From the NCBI RefSeq assembly GCF_001306915.1, contig NZ_LJTC01000009.1:1-64000 (forward strand): a DNA stretch of 64,000 nt, given 5' to 3'. The notes below the pieces were generated by a model, which was given only the letters and a program-made list of their open reading frames with translations, was not told where the DNA came from and did no database searches. Made by a program: the position numbers and the translations under genes. This document shows, in pieces, positions 18,601 to 33,447 of this stretch (position 1 is its first letter; every line of letters starts with the position of its first letter). Source of the DNA: Pseudoalteromonas lipolytica. GTDB lineage: Bacteria; Pseudomonadota; Gammaproteobacteria; Enterobacterales; Alteromonadaceae.

Positions 18601-18960
18601 TCTCAAGCAGAGAATGAACTAAGAGGGACTCGTTTTATTTCACTCATCCATGCATGTGAAGATGAATGGCATTTTTTACGCTCAAAAATAGCCGAAACAA
18701 AAACTCAAGAGGAACAAACATCAGTTACTATGGTGCCTACGAGTGAGCTAAATAAAGCCTTAGACACACTGCTAGAGCACGCAAAACATGCCGAAATTGA
18801 CGATGACTTTTTGGCTCAAGTGGCGTCGAACACCCAGCCGGCTTTTAAATCGCAAATAAATGAAATTTGTGAACATTTTGACAATTTTGATTTTAATGCT
18901 GCACAGGAAGCGATTGAAAAATTGCAACGTGAAATAACTGCAAGTGAGGAGAAATCATGA
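15613..18960 (+). CDS. MHYT-domain hybrid sensor histidine kinase
   Basis: A 1115-residue inner-membrane sensor kinase. Residues about 25-260 form an MHYT sensor of seven helices with three motif copies (MHFIGM, MHYTGM, MHYMGM), proposed to bind copper and sense small gases or redox state. Two PAS domains follow (about 275-395 and 405-530), then a HisKA helix with H558 in NMSHEIRTPMN, an HATPase (NLIGNAIKF, DTGIGI, FGGTGLG), a receiver with D841 in LMDIHMPECDG and a C-terminal HPt with H978 in LHTLKGVAGN. This gives a complete internal His-Asp-His relay. It overlaps the next gene by four bases (ATGA), so the HD-GYP regulator is the probable target. Confidence 0.93.
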   Translation: MQPLTYSMLAEFFLTDQSSDLLINGTYDPTLVLLSITTAVFAAYFSLHLIDLANKTNFNSYRQLANGTGALVLSGGIWSMHFIGMLAFSLCTTINYDPTLTFFSFVPAFFACLTAFSFLRRKGNTQIPKTLKLLVSSVLLGAGIGTMHYTGMAAMQMSPLLRYDPWWFAASIVVAVGLSFIGLYTRFHLSDHFKRLSNFQSRIICSIILGFAVAGMHYMGMAATRFVATSPLLSDNVDTSHIELIAICVAFATVLLTALVGIINGMVRYRMLLVEKSAEESRLDAILSTAIDGIVTINIKGKILSFNKSAEAIFGWQQQEVLGQNVKILMNDEIAAHHDDYLLNSGNHELKKVIGINRDVCAKHKDGHLFPIRLGLGEVKQPGEETLFVGFITDLTQQRALQQSLEEKELQYRTLMNNTPGAVFRCLLDKNWTMLFISPRVFELTGYTAQEFTSNEVAFADIINSKDEQHIADALDDAISNSNQYAVEYRIKHRNGQTVWVLDQGTVNHNPDSNDKWIDGVLVDITSRHEYEESLKTAKQEAEAAAQAKQAFMANMSHEIRTPMNAIIGFSDILMDSPLSKEQQKHIITVNSSARSLLHLLNDVLDSAKLEKGKLDITLEHFNLQALLDNIVSTFWLEAKRKNLLLDLKIAENVAPIYIGDDSRIRQVLNNLIGNAIKFTETGSVTISISKTQNNQLFFEVQDTGIGIAKHRLKAIFQPFEQADGTMTRRFGGTGLGTTISKQLVELMGGSISAVSTENKGSCFFFSLPLKEGDINKVDKLSNNILNLPPLRVLVVDDIEQNLELLNILLSQAGHVVTKAKNGLEAISAFEKNSFDVILMDIHMPECDGITACKVIREKEQQQQLKNTPIIALTASVLQQDKLTAKQAGMNGFANKPVDIQQVNHEIAKVLGLEVNTISQQQPDKSKQHINYAKGLKMWGSSEKLNSEIAAFLSDHYANMIRLKELNTDSSEVKTILHTLKGVAGNLALGKLLHLLSQAENELRGTRFISLIHACEDEWHFLRSKIAETKTQEEQTSVTMVPTSELNKALDTLLEHAKHAEIDDDFLAQVASNTQPAFKSQINEICEHFDNFDFNAAQEAIEKLQREITASEEKS

Positions 18961-19946
18961 GCGAACTTATTGAGCGCGAAAGAATTCTTATCGTAGATGA
19001 TGAACCCGCTAACCTTAAAGTAATGCGTGAAGTATTAGGCAATGACTACCGCTTATCATTTGCGAAATCAGGTGAACTTGCATTGCAACTTATTAAGAAT
19101 GAGCCGCCAAGATTAATTCTATTAGATGTGATGATGCCAGATATGAATGGCTTTGAAGTCTGTGAAATACTGAAATCTACACCAGAAACCGCTCATATTC
19201 CGATTATTTTTGTGACGGCTTTATCACATGAACAAGACGAATCTGAAGGCTTTGCGCTAGGTGCGGTAGACTACATTACAAAACCCATCAGCCCTGCAAT
19301 TGTCCGAGCACGAGTTAAAACTCATTTATCATTAGTGCAAGCACAGCAATTACAGCTCGCTCATATTGATTTGATAAACCGTTTAGGACGTGCAGCAGAA
19401 TACAAAGACACAGATACTGGTGAACACATTGCGCGTATGAGCCGTTACAGTAAAGTACTTGCACTTGCCTACGGAATGACTGAATTTCAAGCTGAGCAAC
19501 TAAGACAAGCAGCACCGATGCATGATGTTGGTAAAATCGGTATTCCTGACGCCGTGCTTCTGAAGCCTGGGCGCTTGGATGAAAATGAATTCGAGCATAT
19601 GAAGCAACATGCAACAATAGGGGCGAAAATTTTAGAAAACTCTAGTTCGCCTTTATTACAGCTAGCACACAAGCTGGCACTTGAGCACCATGAAAAATGG
19701 GATGGAAGCGGCTACCCTTATGGACTAAAAGGTGAAGAGATTAGTATTGAAGGCCGGATAGTGAGTATTGCCGACGTGTTCGACGCACTAACCTCAACAA
19801 GGCCATATAAAAAAGCATGGTCTGTTGACCAAGCTGTCGAACTTCTCAAATCTGAATCTGGTAAGCACTTTGATCCGCAGTTAGTCGACTTATTTATAGG
19901 TCAGCTGGATGCAATTATAGAAATAAAAAATACATTCACTCGATAA
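18957..19946 (+). CDS. Response regulator with HD-GYP cyclic-di-GMP phosphodiesterase domain
   Basis: A 329-residue protein: receiver at about 8-125 with phosphoacceptor D57 in LLDVMMPDMNG and the Lys of YITKP, then an HD-GYP domain at about 140-320 with HD at 189-190 in APMHDVGKIGIP and HHEKWDGSGYPYGL carrying the GYP signature. HD-GYP domains hydrolyse cyclic di-GMP. The start overlaps the kinase stop and follows a GAGGAGAAA ribosome site inside the kinase gene, implying coupled translation. The likely output is lower cyclic di-GMP in response to the MHYT kinase, with effects on motility or biofilm; this is inference. Confidence 0.95.
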   Translation: MSELIERERILIVDDEPANLKVMREVLGNDYRLSFAKSGELALQLIKNEPPRLILLDVMMPDMNGFEVCEILKSTPETAHIPIIFVTALSHEQDESEGFALGAVDYITKPISPAIVRARVKTHLSLVQAQQLQLAHIDLINRLGRAAEYKDTDTGEHIARMSRYSKVLALAYGMTEFQAEQLRQAAPMHDVGKIGIPDAVLLKPGRLDENEFEHMKQHATIGAKILENSSSPLLQLAHKLALEHHEKWDGSGYPYGLKGEEISIEGRIVSIADVFDALTSTRPYKKAWSVDQAVELLKSESGKHFDPQLVDLFIGQLDAIIEIKNTFTR

Positions 19947-19949
19947 ATA

Positions 19950-19976
19950 GAGCCTCCTATCTGGAGGCTCTTTTAT
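19950..19976 (+). terminator. Rho-independent terminator of the kinase/HD-GYP operon
   Basis: GAGCCTCC (19950-19957) pairs with GGAGGCTC (19963-19970) across TATCT and TTTTATT follows. It also serves as the boundary with the carbohydrate locus. Confidence 0.9.
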
Positions 19977-19978
19977 TA

Positions 19979-21292
19979 CTAAGGTAAAGACTTAAGATCT
20001 ATTTTAGGAATGTCTGTAGGGCTTCTTTCAAACTCGCTGCCATAAGGAGTGGGAGCGGAAAAAAAGCCTGTATTTTTTAGGTAAAACCCTTTCTCTGTCG
20101 TACCACCTTGATAGTCAAAACGCGCATTTTTTTTGGCTGTGGCATCGTAAGTAAATTTAGCTTGGGTCACTTCTTGCCATTCCCCTCGCTCAGGTTTAGC
20201 CCATTGGTTTGTATAAATTGCACGACGTTCAAATTGCCCTGCCCCAGGTATGAAGTTCTCTAAAAATGAATAGGTGCCTTGATGATATATACTCGTCTTT
20301 GGGCGCCTGAAACTTGCAATTAACTGCCATTTTTCAACCATAGGATCATAAAAGTATGCTGTGAAATCAGTACTTTCAGTTCCTTCAACTGGCCTAATGT
20401 GAGTTAGAAAACCATATCGCGTGTCAGCTTTCCAATCGTATCGCATATAGCTTTGTCCGCCAGAGCCTTCATTGCCAAATTTACCTACATGCACATTTTT
20501 ACCATGCTTTAAGGTCTGTATTCGGTACTCAGGTGGAATTAATGAAGGATCATCTGTTGAAAATGGACTCCAAATAGAGAATAACACTCTGCGCTCACTA
20601 TCAGAGTTTACTTGTATACCAAAATAGCCCCCATCAAAACCATTCGCCATGTAATACGAGCCTATTGCATCGGCTCCTTTTGGCACTTCTATTTCGCTAT
20701 AAAACCACGGGTAATTCATCGTTTGAGAAGGCAACGAGTATTGCAGGTGAACCGAAGGGCCTCGACGTCCCCAGTAAAAGTCATCTTTGACATAACTAAC
20801 TTTACCTAAAGCCACTTCGCCGCCGATTTTAATCTCACTTATGGCTGGTAAAAGCGTTTCTGCTTGCTCTAATCCCGTGATGGTTAACTTTTGATAACCT
20901 AATTCATCAAGGTTAAATGTACCAACAGGTACGCTCATTGGTTGATTATTTTTTACTGTTACAATTTTGCTTTGCCCAGCTATCGAAACTTCAATTGTTG
21001 CAGGTTTGTCTTTCACAAAGGTTTGCAAAGAAACGGCTAACTCACCTGTTTTAGATGTGTAAAAATAAGTGCTTAAACTGCCTTGTTCAGCAAACCAATG
21101 GGTCACACCACTCTTGTCTATCAGCTTATCTGACAGCTCAACATTATTATCAATCCAACTGTTTCCTGCCACTGGAATACTGAGCGTTGTTTCTATCTTC
21201 TTATCTTCTAACTGTAACTGCTGATTTCCACATGCGACCAAGGAGGTCAAAAAAAGCGATAAAACAGCCGTTTTTATTCTGTGATTGTTCAT
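19979..21292 (-). CDS. DUF5077/DUF3472 lipoprotein
   Basis: A 437-residue lipoprotein with lipobox LVAC (Cys21 from the chosen ATG at 21292). A GGGAAAG ribosome site precedes this ATG; the in-frame GTG at 21304 is less likely. An N-terminal beta-rich DUF5077-like domain (about 30-165) leads into a DUF3472-like domain (about 180-400) that shares GGYFGIQ, LFSIWSP, FGNEGSGGQSY and SFLENF with the two other DUF3472 proteins in this locus. Family names are recalled by pattern. It lacks discoidin modules. It is probably on the cell surface or facing the periplasm and acts on or binds a glycan, but no enzymatic activity is established. A terminator lies between it and the upstream gene. Confidence 0.8.
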   Translation of the reverse strand: MNNHRIKTAVLSLFLTSLVACGNQQLQLEDKKIETTLSIPVAGNSWIDNNVELSDKLIDKSGVTHWFAEQGSLSTYFYTSKTGELAVSLQTFVKDKPATIEVSIAGQSKIVTVKNNQPMSVPVGTFNLDELGYQKLTITGLEQAETLLPAISEIKIGGEVALGKVSYVKDDFYWGRRGPSVHLQYSLPSQTMNYPWFYSEIEVPKGADAIGSYYMANGFDGGYFGIQVNSDSERRVLFSIWSPFSTDDPSLIPPEYRIQTLKHGKNVHVGKFGNEGSGGQSYMRYDWKADTRYGFLTHIRPVEGTESTDFTAYFYDPMVEKWQLIASFRRPKTSIYHQGTYSFLENFIPGAGQFERRAIYTNQWAKPERGEWQEVTQAKFTYDATAKKNARFDYQGGTTEKGFYLKNTGFFSAPTPYGSEFERSPTDIPKIDLKSLP

Positions 21293-21303
21293 TTTCTTTC
21301 CCA

Positions 21304-21337
21304 CAAAAAAGCACTATCCGTAATAACGAATAGTGCT
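21304..21337 (-). terminator. Terminator or attenuator between the two DUF3472 lipoprotein genes
   Basis: AGCACTAT (21310-21317) pairs with ATAGTGCT (21330-21337), with an inner CGT/ACG pairing, and the minus strand continues into six T (A run at 21305-21310). It stands only about a dozen bases before the start of the next gene, so it could reduce read-through and set relative expression. Confidence 0.75.
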
Positions 21338-21349
21338 CCTTAAAACAGT

Positions 21350-24238
<2,889 letters not shown>

Positions 24239-24261
24239 TTATATTTATTCTTTTTAAATTA

Positions 24262-24279
24262 GGCAATACAACTATTGCC
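24262..24279 (-). other. Intercistronic hairpin between receptor and lipoprotein
   Basis: GGCAATA (24262-24268) pairs with TATTGCC (24273-24279) across CAAC, 20 bases after the receptor stop. It has no good T run, so RNA stabilisation or partial termination is more likely than full termination. Confidence 0.45.
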
Positions 24280-24298
24280 GTGAATTTATCTACTGCTA

Positions 24299-27145
24299 TT
24301 AAAACCTGACATTAACCCCAAAGGTAAATAGGCGCCCAGCACTATCAAGTTTATGAACCTGATCAGAGCGAGAGATATAATGCCAGCCACGTTCATTGGT
24401 TAAGTTATTACCTGAAACATTTAAATTGATTGATTTAGTAATATCGTAACTAGCACTGAAGTCTAACTGGCCATAGTCTGCAACCCACTGCGGGCCACCC
24501 CATGCATCTGCATTTGCAACATATTCATCGCGCCAGTTATAGGCAAAACGTAATTGAAAGTCATCCGTCTCGTAGTACACGACTGCGTTATAAGAATGCT
24601 CGGACATTCCTTGATAAGGAAGGCCAAGGCTTCTAAAGTCGTATTCAGGATGATCTTGAGGAACCTGATCATACCCTGAGTCAACATAGGTGTAGTTAAG
24701 TTGCACCCCTAAATTATTAAATGGCGCTGGTAGTAATTCCGTAAAGGCATGCTGATAGGCAATCTCATAACCTTCAATGGTACCTCCACCGTCACCATTG
24801 ATAGATGACTGTACTTTGAAGGTTTCTCCATTGATATCTATTGATCCATTTTCACCATTTATGACAAATGACTCGATATCTTTATAAAAATAAACAGCAG
24901 TGAGTGCACCATTCTCAGAAAAATACCACTCAAGAGCTAAATCTGCTTGATTAGCACGAAGCGGTTCGAGTCCAGGATTTGAGGCGTGATATTCCATTTT
25001 ATTGAAGTTGATGTAACTCCAAGCCTTGAGTGATTGGATACTTGGGCGAGTAATTGCTTTTGAAGCTGTTGTTCTAAGTAATAAAGTATCTGTTAAATTT
25101 AGTTTTAGATTTAAACTTGGTAATACATCCGTATACGTATCCTCAAATTCCACAATATCTTGATAATCTTCAACTTTTCCTTCGTAGCTTGGATTACCTT
25201 GTTTATCAGGAACAAATACAACTTTGTCTAAATTAAGTGAATAACCTTGGCTACCTACAGTTGTTTCAATAGCCCGAACACCTAAATTTAAAGCATAAGG
25301 AAAGCCAAAAACTTTGTCTTCTATATTCACGGATGCGTAAATTGCATTGGTTTGCTCATTTACTTCATATGAGTCTTTAGGGCGCGGAAGCGCTTTAATT
25401 AACTGATTAGCAGCTTCCGGACTAATAGATTCATAAAATGCGAATAACTCATCGTAGTCAAAACGAGGCCACGGATTAGGGTGCTGACCGGGTTCACCTT
25501 TAAAGAAGTTCTCAAAGTCACCATCAATTAACACACTTTCAGGGAGTCTAAATAGGTCAAAGCCGTTAATATTTTCAACTGATGAGTAATCTACGCTGAA
25601 GTGATCATAACGTTCAGAATCAAGTTGCGCTCCAGCATTACTAAATGCACTGGCATTTTCTGACGAATTAACATTTGTGGTCTTCGTTTGATCACCAATA
25701 TTTAAACCAAAATCGATTGATTTGATCCAATCAACATTTGGCATCCACTGTGCATCAATACGAAGTTCATTTACGACATCTTTAACACCTGTTCCACTGT
25801 TATAACTGTAGTGGGCGCCAAAAGGAGAGTTCGCAGTTAAGTTAGGAGAAATTGATACATCAGGTAAAAGGTTATTACCTGATTTATCTAACATAATTTC
25901 ATCAACAAAACCACGTGCTACAATGTATCTATTGTGACCATCATTTTTATTTTCTGAACTCGAGTGCGCAACATCGAATGCAACACTAAAGTTATCAGCA
26001 ACAAACCATTTTGCATTCACACCAACTTGATACGTTTCGGTAACTCGAGGCGACGATACATTAAGTATTTCAGCCATCGCTCCAGTACCAAATAAAGTCA
26101 TTTTATTAACTAAACCCTCATCATTAAAACCAACATCTTTAACGCCAGGTATGCCTTCGGTCCAACTTTCATCATATGTAACAAACGAAATTTGCGACTC
26201 TGTTGCATCCGTTTTATATGATGAATAAATGCTATCAAAATTCATTTCAAAGTCAGAGTTCGGGATCCATTGTAATGCTAAACTTCCGCCAATACGTTCA
26301 CGAGTATCTTCTTGGTTACCATAACGCATATAGCCCGGTATGATTGAGCCCCACTCGTTATCAACTAACGGATCAAATGCCCCATCACCATTCACATCTT
26401 GGCGAACCGTAATATCTGACTCCGTTGTTTCATTCCAAAAGCCTTCACCTTCATAACTGTCGATCCTTAAAGTTCGCTCAGAATAAACTGCAGTGAAAAG
26501 GGCACCAAATGTGTCGTCGAAAAACGTGTCGCTTAATAGAAATGAAGCTTGAGGTGTTACATCTTCGGTTCGATCTTCGTAAATACCTTTTATAGAACCT
26601 GATGCCGTGAAACCATCAAAATCCATCGGTCTACGTGTTTTGATATTAATAACAGATCCAATTCCCCCTTCTTGAGTGTGTGCAACGGGAGACTTATATA
26701 CTTCAACGCCACCTAACAGCTCAGCTGCAATCAAGTCGTAATTAAAGTCACGGCTACTATGCTCTGAAGCCATACGTCGGCCATTTATGGTTGTAATGTT
26801 ATAGTCCCCACCTAAACCACGCACTGTGACATTTTGCCCTTCTCCGGCATTACGCGTAATCGTAATACCCGAAATGCGTTGTAATGCTTCGGCTACGTTT
26901 TGGTCAGGGAACTTACCGATATCTTCAGCAACAATTGCATCAACAACCTGTATTGAGTTTTGCTTAATAAATAAAGATTCTTTCAAACTGTTACGAATAC
27001 CGCGAACTTCAATTACCTCAACAGCATCATCGTCAGTCTCTTTTAGTTGTGGGTCTTGCTCATTTGCCGCTAATGCGACTGCTGAGGAGGTCGAAAGTAT
27101 CGAACCTATGAGCAAGCTTAGGTACTTCTTATTGTAATTTACCAT
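24299..27145 (-). CDS. TonB-dependent receptor, probable glycan importer
   Basis: A 948-residue outer-membrane receptor. Signal peptide about 1-27, a TonB-box region EVIEVRGIR near 43-51, a plug domain about 55-180 (DIGKFPDQNVAEALQRISGI, VRGLGGDYNITTINGRR, GSVINIKTRRP), then a large beta-barrel ending in the aromatic terminus FTFGVNVRF. The plug has the form of the TIGR01782-type receptors of marine carbohydrate-use loci. It starts with a GGAG site seven bases upstream. It is followed by the two DUF3472 lipoprotein genes and is divergent from the GH2 gene, so it likely imports oligosaccharides released at the surface. No SusD partner is present. Confidence 0.93.
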   Translation of the reverse strand: MVNYNKKYLSLLIGSILSTSSAVALAANEQDPQLKETDDDAVEVIEVRGIRNSLKESLFIKQNSIQVVDAIVAEDIGKFPDQNVAEALQRISGITITRNAGEGQNVTVRGLGGDYNITTINGRRMASEHSSRDFNYDLIAAELLGGVEVYKSPVAHTQEGGIGSVINIKTRRPMDFDGFTASGSIKGIYEDRTEDVTPQASFLLSDTFFDDTFGALFTAVYSERTLRIDSYEGEGFWNETTESDITVRQDVNGDGAFDPLVDNEWGSIIPGYMRYGNQEDTRERIGGSLALQWIPNSDFEMNFDSIYSSYKTDATESQISFVTYDESWTEGIPGVKDVGFNDEGLVNKMTLFGTGAMAEILNVSSPRVTETYQVGVNAKWFVADNFSVAFDVAHSSSENKNDGHNRYIVARGFVDEIMLDKSGNNLLPDVSISPNLTANSPFGAHYSYNSGTGVKDVVNELRIDAQWMPNVDWIKSIDFGLNIGDQTKTTNVNSSENASAFSNAGAQLDSERYDHFSVDYSSVENINGFDLFRLPESVLIDGDFENFFKGEPGQHPNPWPRFDYDELFAFYESISPEAANQLIKALPRPKDSYEVNEQTNAIYASVNIEDKVFGFPYALNLGVRAIETTVGSQGYSLNLDKVVFVPDKQGNPSYEGKVEDYQDIVEFEDTYTDVLPSLNLKLNLTDTLLLRTTASKAITRPSIQSLKAWSYINFNKMEYHASNPGLEPLRANQADLALEWYFSENGALTAVYFYKDIESFVINGENGSIDINGETFKVQSSINGDGGGTIEGYEIAYQHAFTELLPAPFNNLGVQLNYTYVDSGYDQVPQDHPEYDFRSLGLPYQGMSEHSYNAVVYYETDDFQLRFAYNWRDEYVANADAWGGPQWVADYGQLDFSASYDITKSINLNVSGNNLTNERGWHYISRSDQVHKLDSAGRLFTFGVNVRF

Positions 27146-30705
<3,560 letters not shown>

Positions 30706-30712
30706 AATGTTG

Positions 30713-30738
30713 GATAAGGGCTCTTTTTAGCCCTTATC
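30713..30738. terminator. Convergent hairpin between GH2 and the secreted DUF3472 gene
   Basis: GATAAGGGCT (30713-30722) pairs perfectly with AGCCCTTATC (30729-30738) across CTTTTT. The T run after it on the plus strand is short (TCTTATAT), so efficiency is uncertain. It is the only candidate terminator between these convergent genes. Confidence 0.7.
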
Positions 30739-30754
30739 TCTTATATGGTATCAA

Positions 30755-32749
30755 TTACTTATAAACAGCAATCTCTGCTGCACTTGCCCAAATGCGACCA
30801 TTAATTTCACTTTGTGCGATTAAACGAATATACCGCGCAGTAACAGGTGCAAACTGTGTTTGCTTGATTTGTGTATTCGCAGCCCACGTACCAACAGCGA
30901 TGGGTGAGCCAAAGTTGATACCATCGTCACTCACATACACCTCATAGTCTGCAATAGTGCCGTTTACGCCAATGGTTCTTGGTAGATAGGTGATTTTTGA
31001 AAAGCTTTGCGGGTTACCTAAGTCTATATCAACCGAGTGAGGGTACTCAGGCACTGTGCTGCCAGACCAATTCGTGTGCCAAATGGTGGCTGGATTATTA
31101 TCAAAGGCGTAGATAATTTCTTCGCCAAGCTCTGCCTGCGAGTCGCTACTCACAACAAAGCTCGAACTATCAAGTTTTCCTGTGTGATATAGCTCAATCT
31201 CTGCCGCACTAGCCCATACATTCTCGTTTACTTCTGACAAGCCAACCAATTTTATAAAGCGCGTTTGCGTATTATTAAGTGCAACCACTTTGCCTTGTTT
31301 GCTGGCATCCCAAGTACCCGCAGCAACTAATTCATCATAGGTTACACCATCATGACTTACATACACTTCATAGTCTGTAATTGATCCATTTTCGCCCACA
31401 GCGCGTGGCGTATAATGAAGCTCTGACAATTCATAGTGTTTACCAAGATCAATGATGACATCGTGAGGGTAACTAGGCACTTGTGGAGTTGACCAACTGG
31501 TGTGCCACAGCGTGGTTTTGTCTCCATCAAATGCGTTTGCCAATTCATGATAAGGCTCTGATTGCGAGTTAGAACTTACCGTCAATGTGGCGCTGTCGAT
31601 CAGGTAGTGTTGTGCTGACGTATTATCAATCGTGACAGTCGCTGAGTGCGAAACTGTTCGACCGAAAATATCTTCGAGGGTAATGATAACGTTGTCATTT
31701 TCACTCGCAATAATATCTACTTGGCGCTTTTCTGGTTGGCTTGCTGATGCAACGAGTACGTTGTTTATCATCACAGAATAGCTAAATTGAGGGGTGCTCG
31801 TTTGCGGCACTTGCCAACTTACGCTTCGCGTAGTGGCATCAGTGATGGTGAACTCAATATTAGGTTGATTGGGGGTATCCGCTACATTGTTTCTTGTTAA
31901 CGGAAAAAGTGAATTTCTCCCGCAAAACGCTGTCAAGTTACCATATGCATCCGTACAGGTTTGATTGCTAATACTTAACGTAGGTGAGGTTGTCCCGCCA
32001 CTTGTCATAGTAAAATAACTTGGGTTTGCGCTTGCATCATAGTTATTGTCGTAATTACGTTTTGGTTGGTGTTGGACAACACTAAAATTTGCAGAATCAA
32101 AGCCAATCCAGCTACCATTTTCGAGCTTTTTATGGCCATTTTTGAGCCTCACAGTTCTCGCGTTTTCGCCGCTATACCACCAATCTTCAACAAATGACCC
32201 TGTTGTCGTTTCAAAACGTACATCAGCTACAGGGTAATCCATGGTCACCAAGTGCGACCATTCTCCAGCAGCCTGATCATGCACCCAATAGCCGAAATGA
32301 GTATGTGAACCTACCGGCCATGCCTTTGCCACTAAGGTATACCATTGGTTAGCTTGCCACCCTAAATCAAAGTTCCATGTTTTTAGCCCTGTACCCTCAC
32401 CGCCAAAATTTTCAGATTCCGTACCATGACCAAGATAGCGGGCTACAATTGGCTTTGAAGAGCTGCGCGGATCCCATATGGAAAATATGTAATTGCGGCC
32501 ATCAGGGTGATCTTGTATGCCAGCATAGCCCCCACCTTCCATGCCCGCATTCCAGTTAAGCACTGAATAGTAGGTGTACTTAGTAAGTCCATTGCTAGGC
32601 ACATACACATCCTGCATGATCGTGTTACCGCGACCTACATCATTAAAGTTAAACCAAATCGACGCGGCCCTATCTTCAACCGTATTAGCTTGGGCACTCC
32701 AACTACTCAACATACCGACTACTGCCAATTTTATTGTCATTTTTCTCAT
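30755..32749 (-). CDS. Secreted DUF3472 protein with two discoidin (F5/8 C) domains
   Basis: A 664-residue paralogue of the lipoprotein at 21350-24226. Its signal peptide (MRKMTIKLAVVGMLSSWSAQA) lacks a lipobox, so it should be soluble in the periplasm or released. The start has a good AGGAG site five bases upstream. The DUF3472-like domain (about 28-260) is close to that of the paralogue ([29 protein letters not shown]). A middle beta domain follows, then two F5/8 C modules (about 390-525 and 530-664) with FD-x-D/N-x-x-x-x-WHT and YPH. It lacks the PPC domain and third discoidin module. It converges on the GH2 gene. Activity unknown. Confidence 0.85.
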   Translation of the reverse strand: MRKMTIKLAVVGMLSSWSAQANTVEDRAASIWFNFNDVGRGNTIMQDVYVPSNGLTKYTYYSVLNWNAGMEGGGYAGIQDHPDGRNYIFSIWDPRSSSKPIVARYLGHGTESENFGGEGTGLKTWNFDLGWQANQWYTLVAKAWPVGSHTHFGYWVHDQAAGEWSHLVTMDYPVADVRFETTTGSFVEDWWYSGENARTVRLKNGHKKLENGSWIGFDSANFSVVQHQPKRNYDNNYDASANPSYFTMTSGGTTSPTLSISNQTCTDAYGNLTAFCGRNSLFPLTRNNVADTPNQPNIEFTITDATTRSVSWQVPQTSTPQFSYSVMINNVLVASASQPEKRQVDIIASENDNVIITLEDIFGRTVSHSATVTIDNTSAQHYLIDSATLTVSSNSQSEPYHELANAFDGDKTTLWHTSWSTPQVPSYPHDVIIDLGKHYELSELHYTPRAVGENGSITDYEVYVSHDGVTYDELVAAGTWDASKQGKVVALNNTQTRFIKLVGLSEVNENVWASAAEIELYHTGKLDSSSFVVSSDSQAELGEEIIYAFDNNPATIWHTNWSGSTVPEYPHSVDIDLGNPQSFSKITYLPRTIGVNGTIADYEVYVSDDGINFGSPIAVGTWAANTQIKQTQFAPVTARYIRLIAQSEINGRIWASAAEIAVYK

Positions 32750-33053
32750 GCTAGCTCCTGTAAGTGATAAAACTTAATTTCTAGATTCTGTGGACTTATC
32801 CTTTAGTAGCAATAAAGAACCAAAAAAATATAAACCACCGAGTAATTAAGGTTCAAAAACGAAAGAATCGCAAATAAAAAAACACAAAATGAAAAATATC
32901 GAATAAAAATGAACCTAATTGAAAGTTAATAACAACGTAAAAATGAGTGAAAAAGCCGTATGAAGGATAGTGAAAAATGTATTGCTTGATTTTTATAAGG
33001 CGAAGTGGCATGAAGGTTAAAATACACTATGAAAAGTGCATTTATTAAAACCT
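32750..33053. other. AT-rich gap upstream of the secreted DUF3472 gene
   Basis: About 300 bases of A-rich sequence with no ORF that looks real, no clear hairpin and no repeat shared convincingly with the other control region. The promoter of the DUF3472 gene should lie in the right-hand side of its start (32750 onward), but I cannot identify it with confidence. Confidence 0.4.
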
Positions 33054-33446
33054 TTAGGTAAGAGCTGATTTTATAGCTTCATAATCATGAGAGGTTATTT
33101 CATGGCTGTTACCAGCACAATCTTTAAAGTACATTGAGTAAGTAACACCATGATCGGCAACAACAGTTTTAATCTCAAGCTGAGCTAGATGCTCAAGCCA
33201 TGCTAAAAACTGTGTTGCATTTGCGCCAAAAGCAATACCTTTGCTTCTACCGTCAGCTTCAAACAGTGCCAAACGAATTGTTTTTGCTTGATCTTCTAAG
33301 GTTAAAGGGCCTTTTCCCTCATCCCAAAATGCAAGTTCCGGTATCACATTAAAACCAAGTACTTGTTGATACCATTTTACAGCAGCCGCTAAGTCATCAA
33401 CATTTAAGTGGCAATGATCAACACCACACAAAGCTGGAATAGCCAT
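33054..33446 (-). CDS. VOC (glyoxalase/dioxygenase) superfamily protein
   Basis: A 130-residue single-copy VOC fold: HCHLNVDDLAAAVKWYQQVLGF at the N-terminus and YFKDCAGNSHEI near the end, with the usual metal-ligand positions His and Glu. Substrate is unknown. I start at the ATG at 33446, one base after the upstream stop and with AGGTG six bases upstream; a GTG at 33455 would overlap the upstream gene. It forms a two-gene unit with the HD-domain hydrolase. Confidence 0.88.
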   Translation of the reverse strand: MAIPALCGVDHCHLNVDDLAAAVKWYQQVLGFNVIPELAFWDEGKGPLTLEDQAKTIRLALFEADGRSKGIAFGANATQFLAWLEHLAQLEIKTVVADHGVTYSMYFKDCAGNSHEITSHDYEAIKSALT

Positions 33447-33447
33447 G

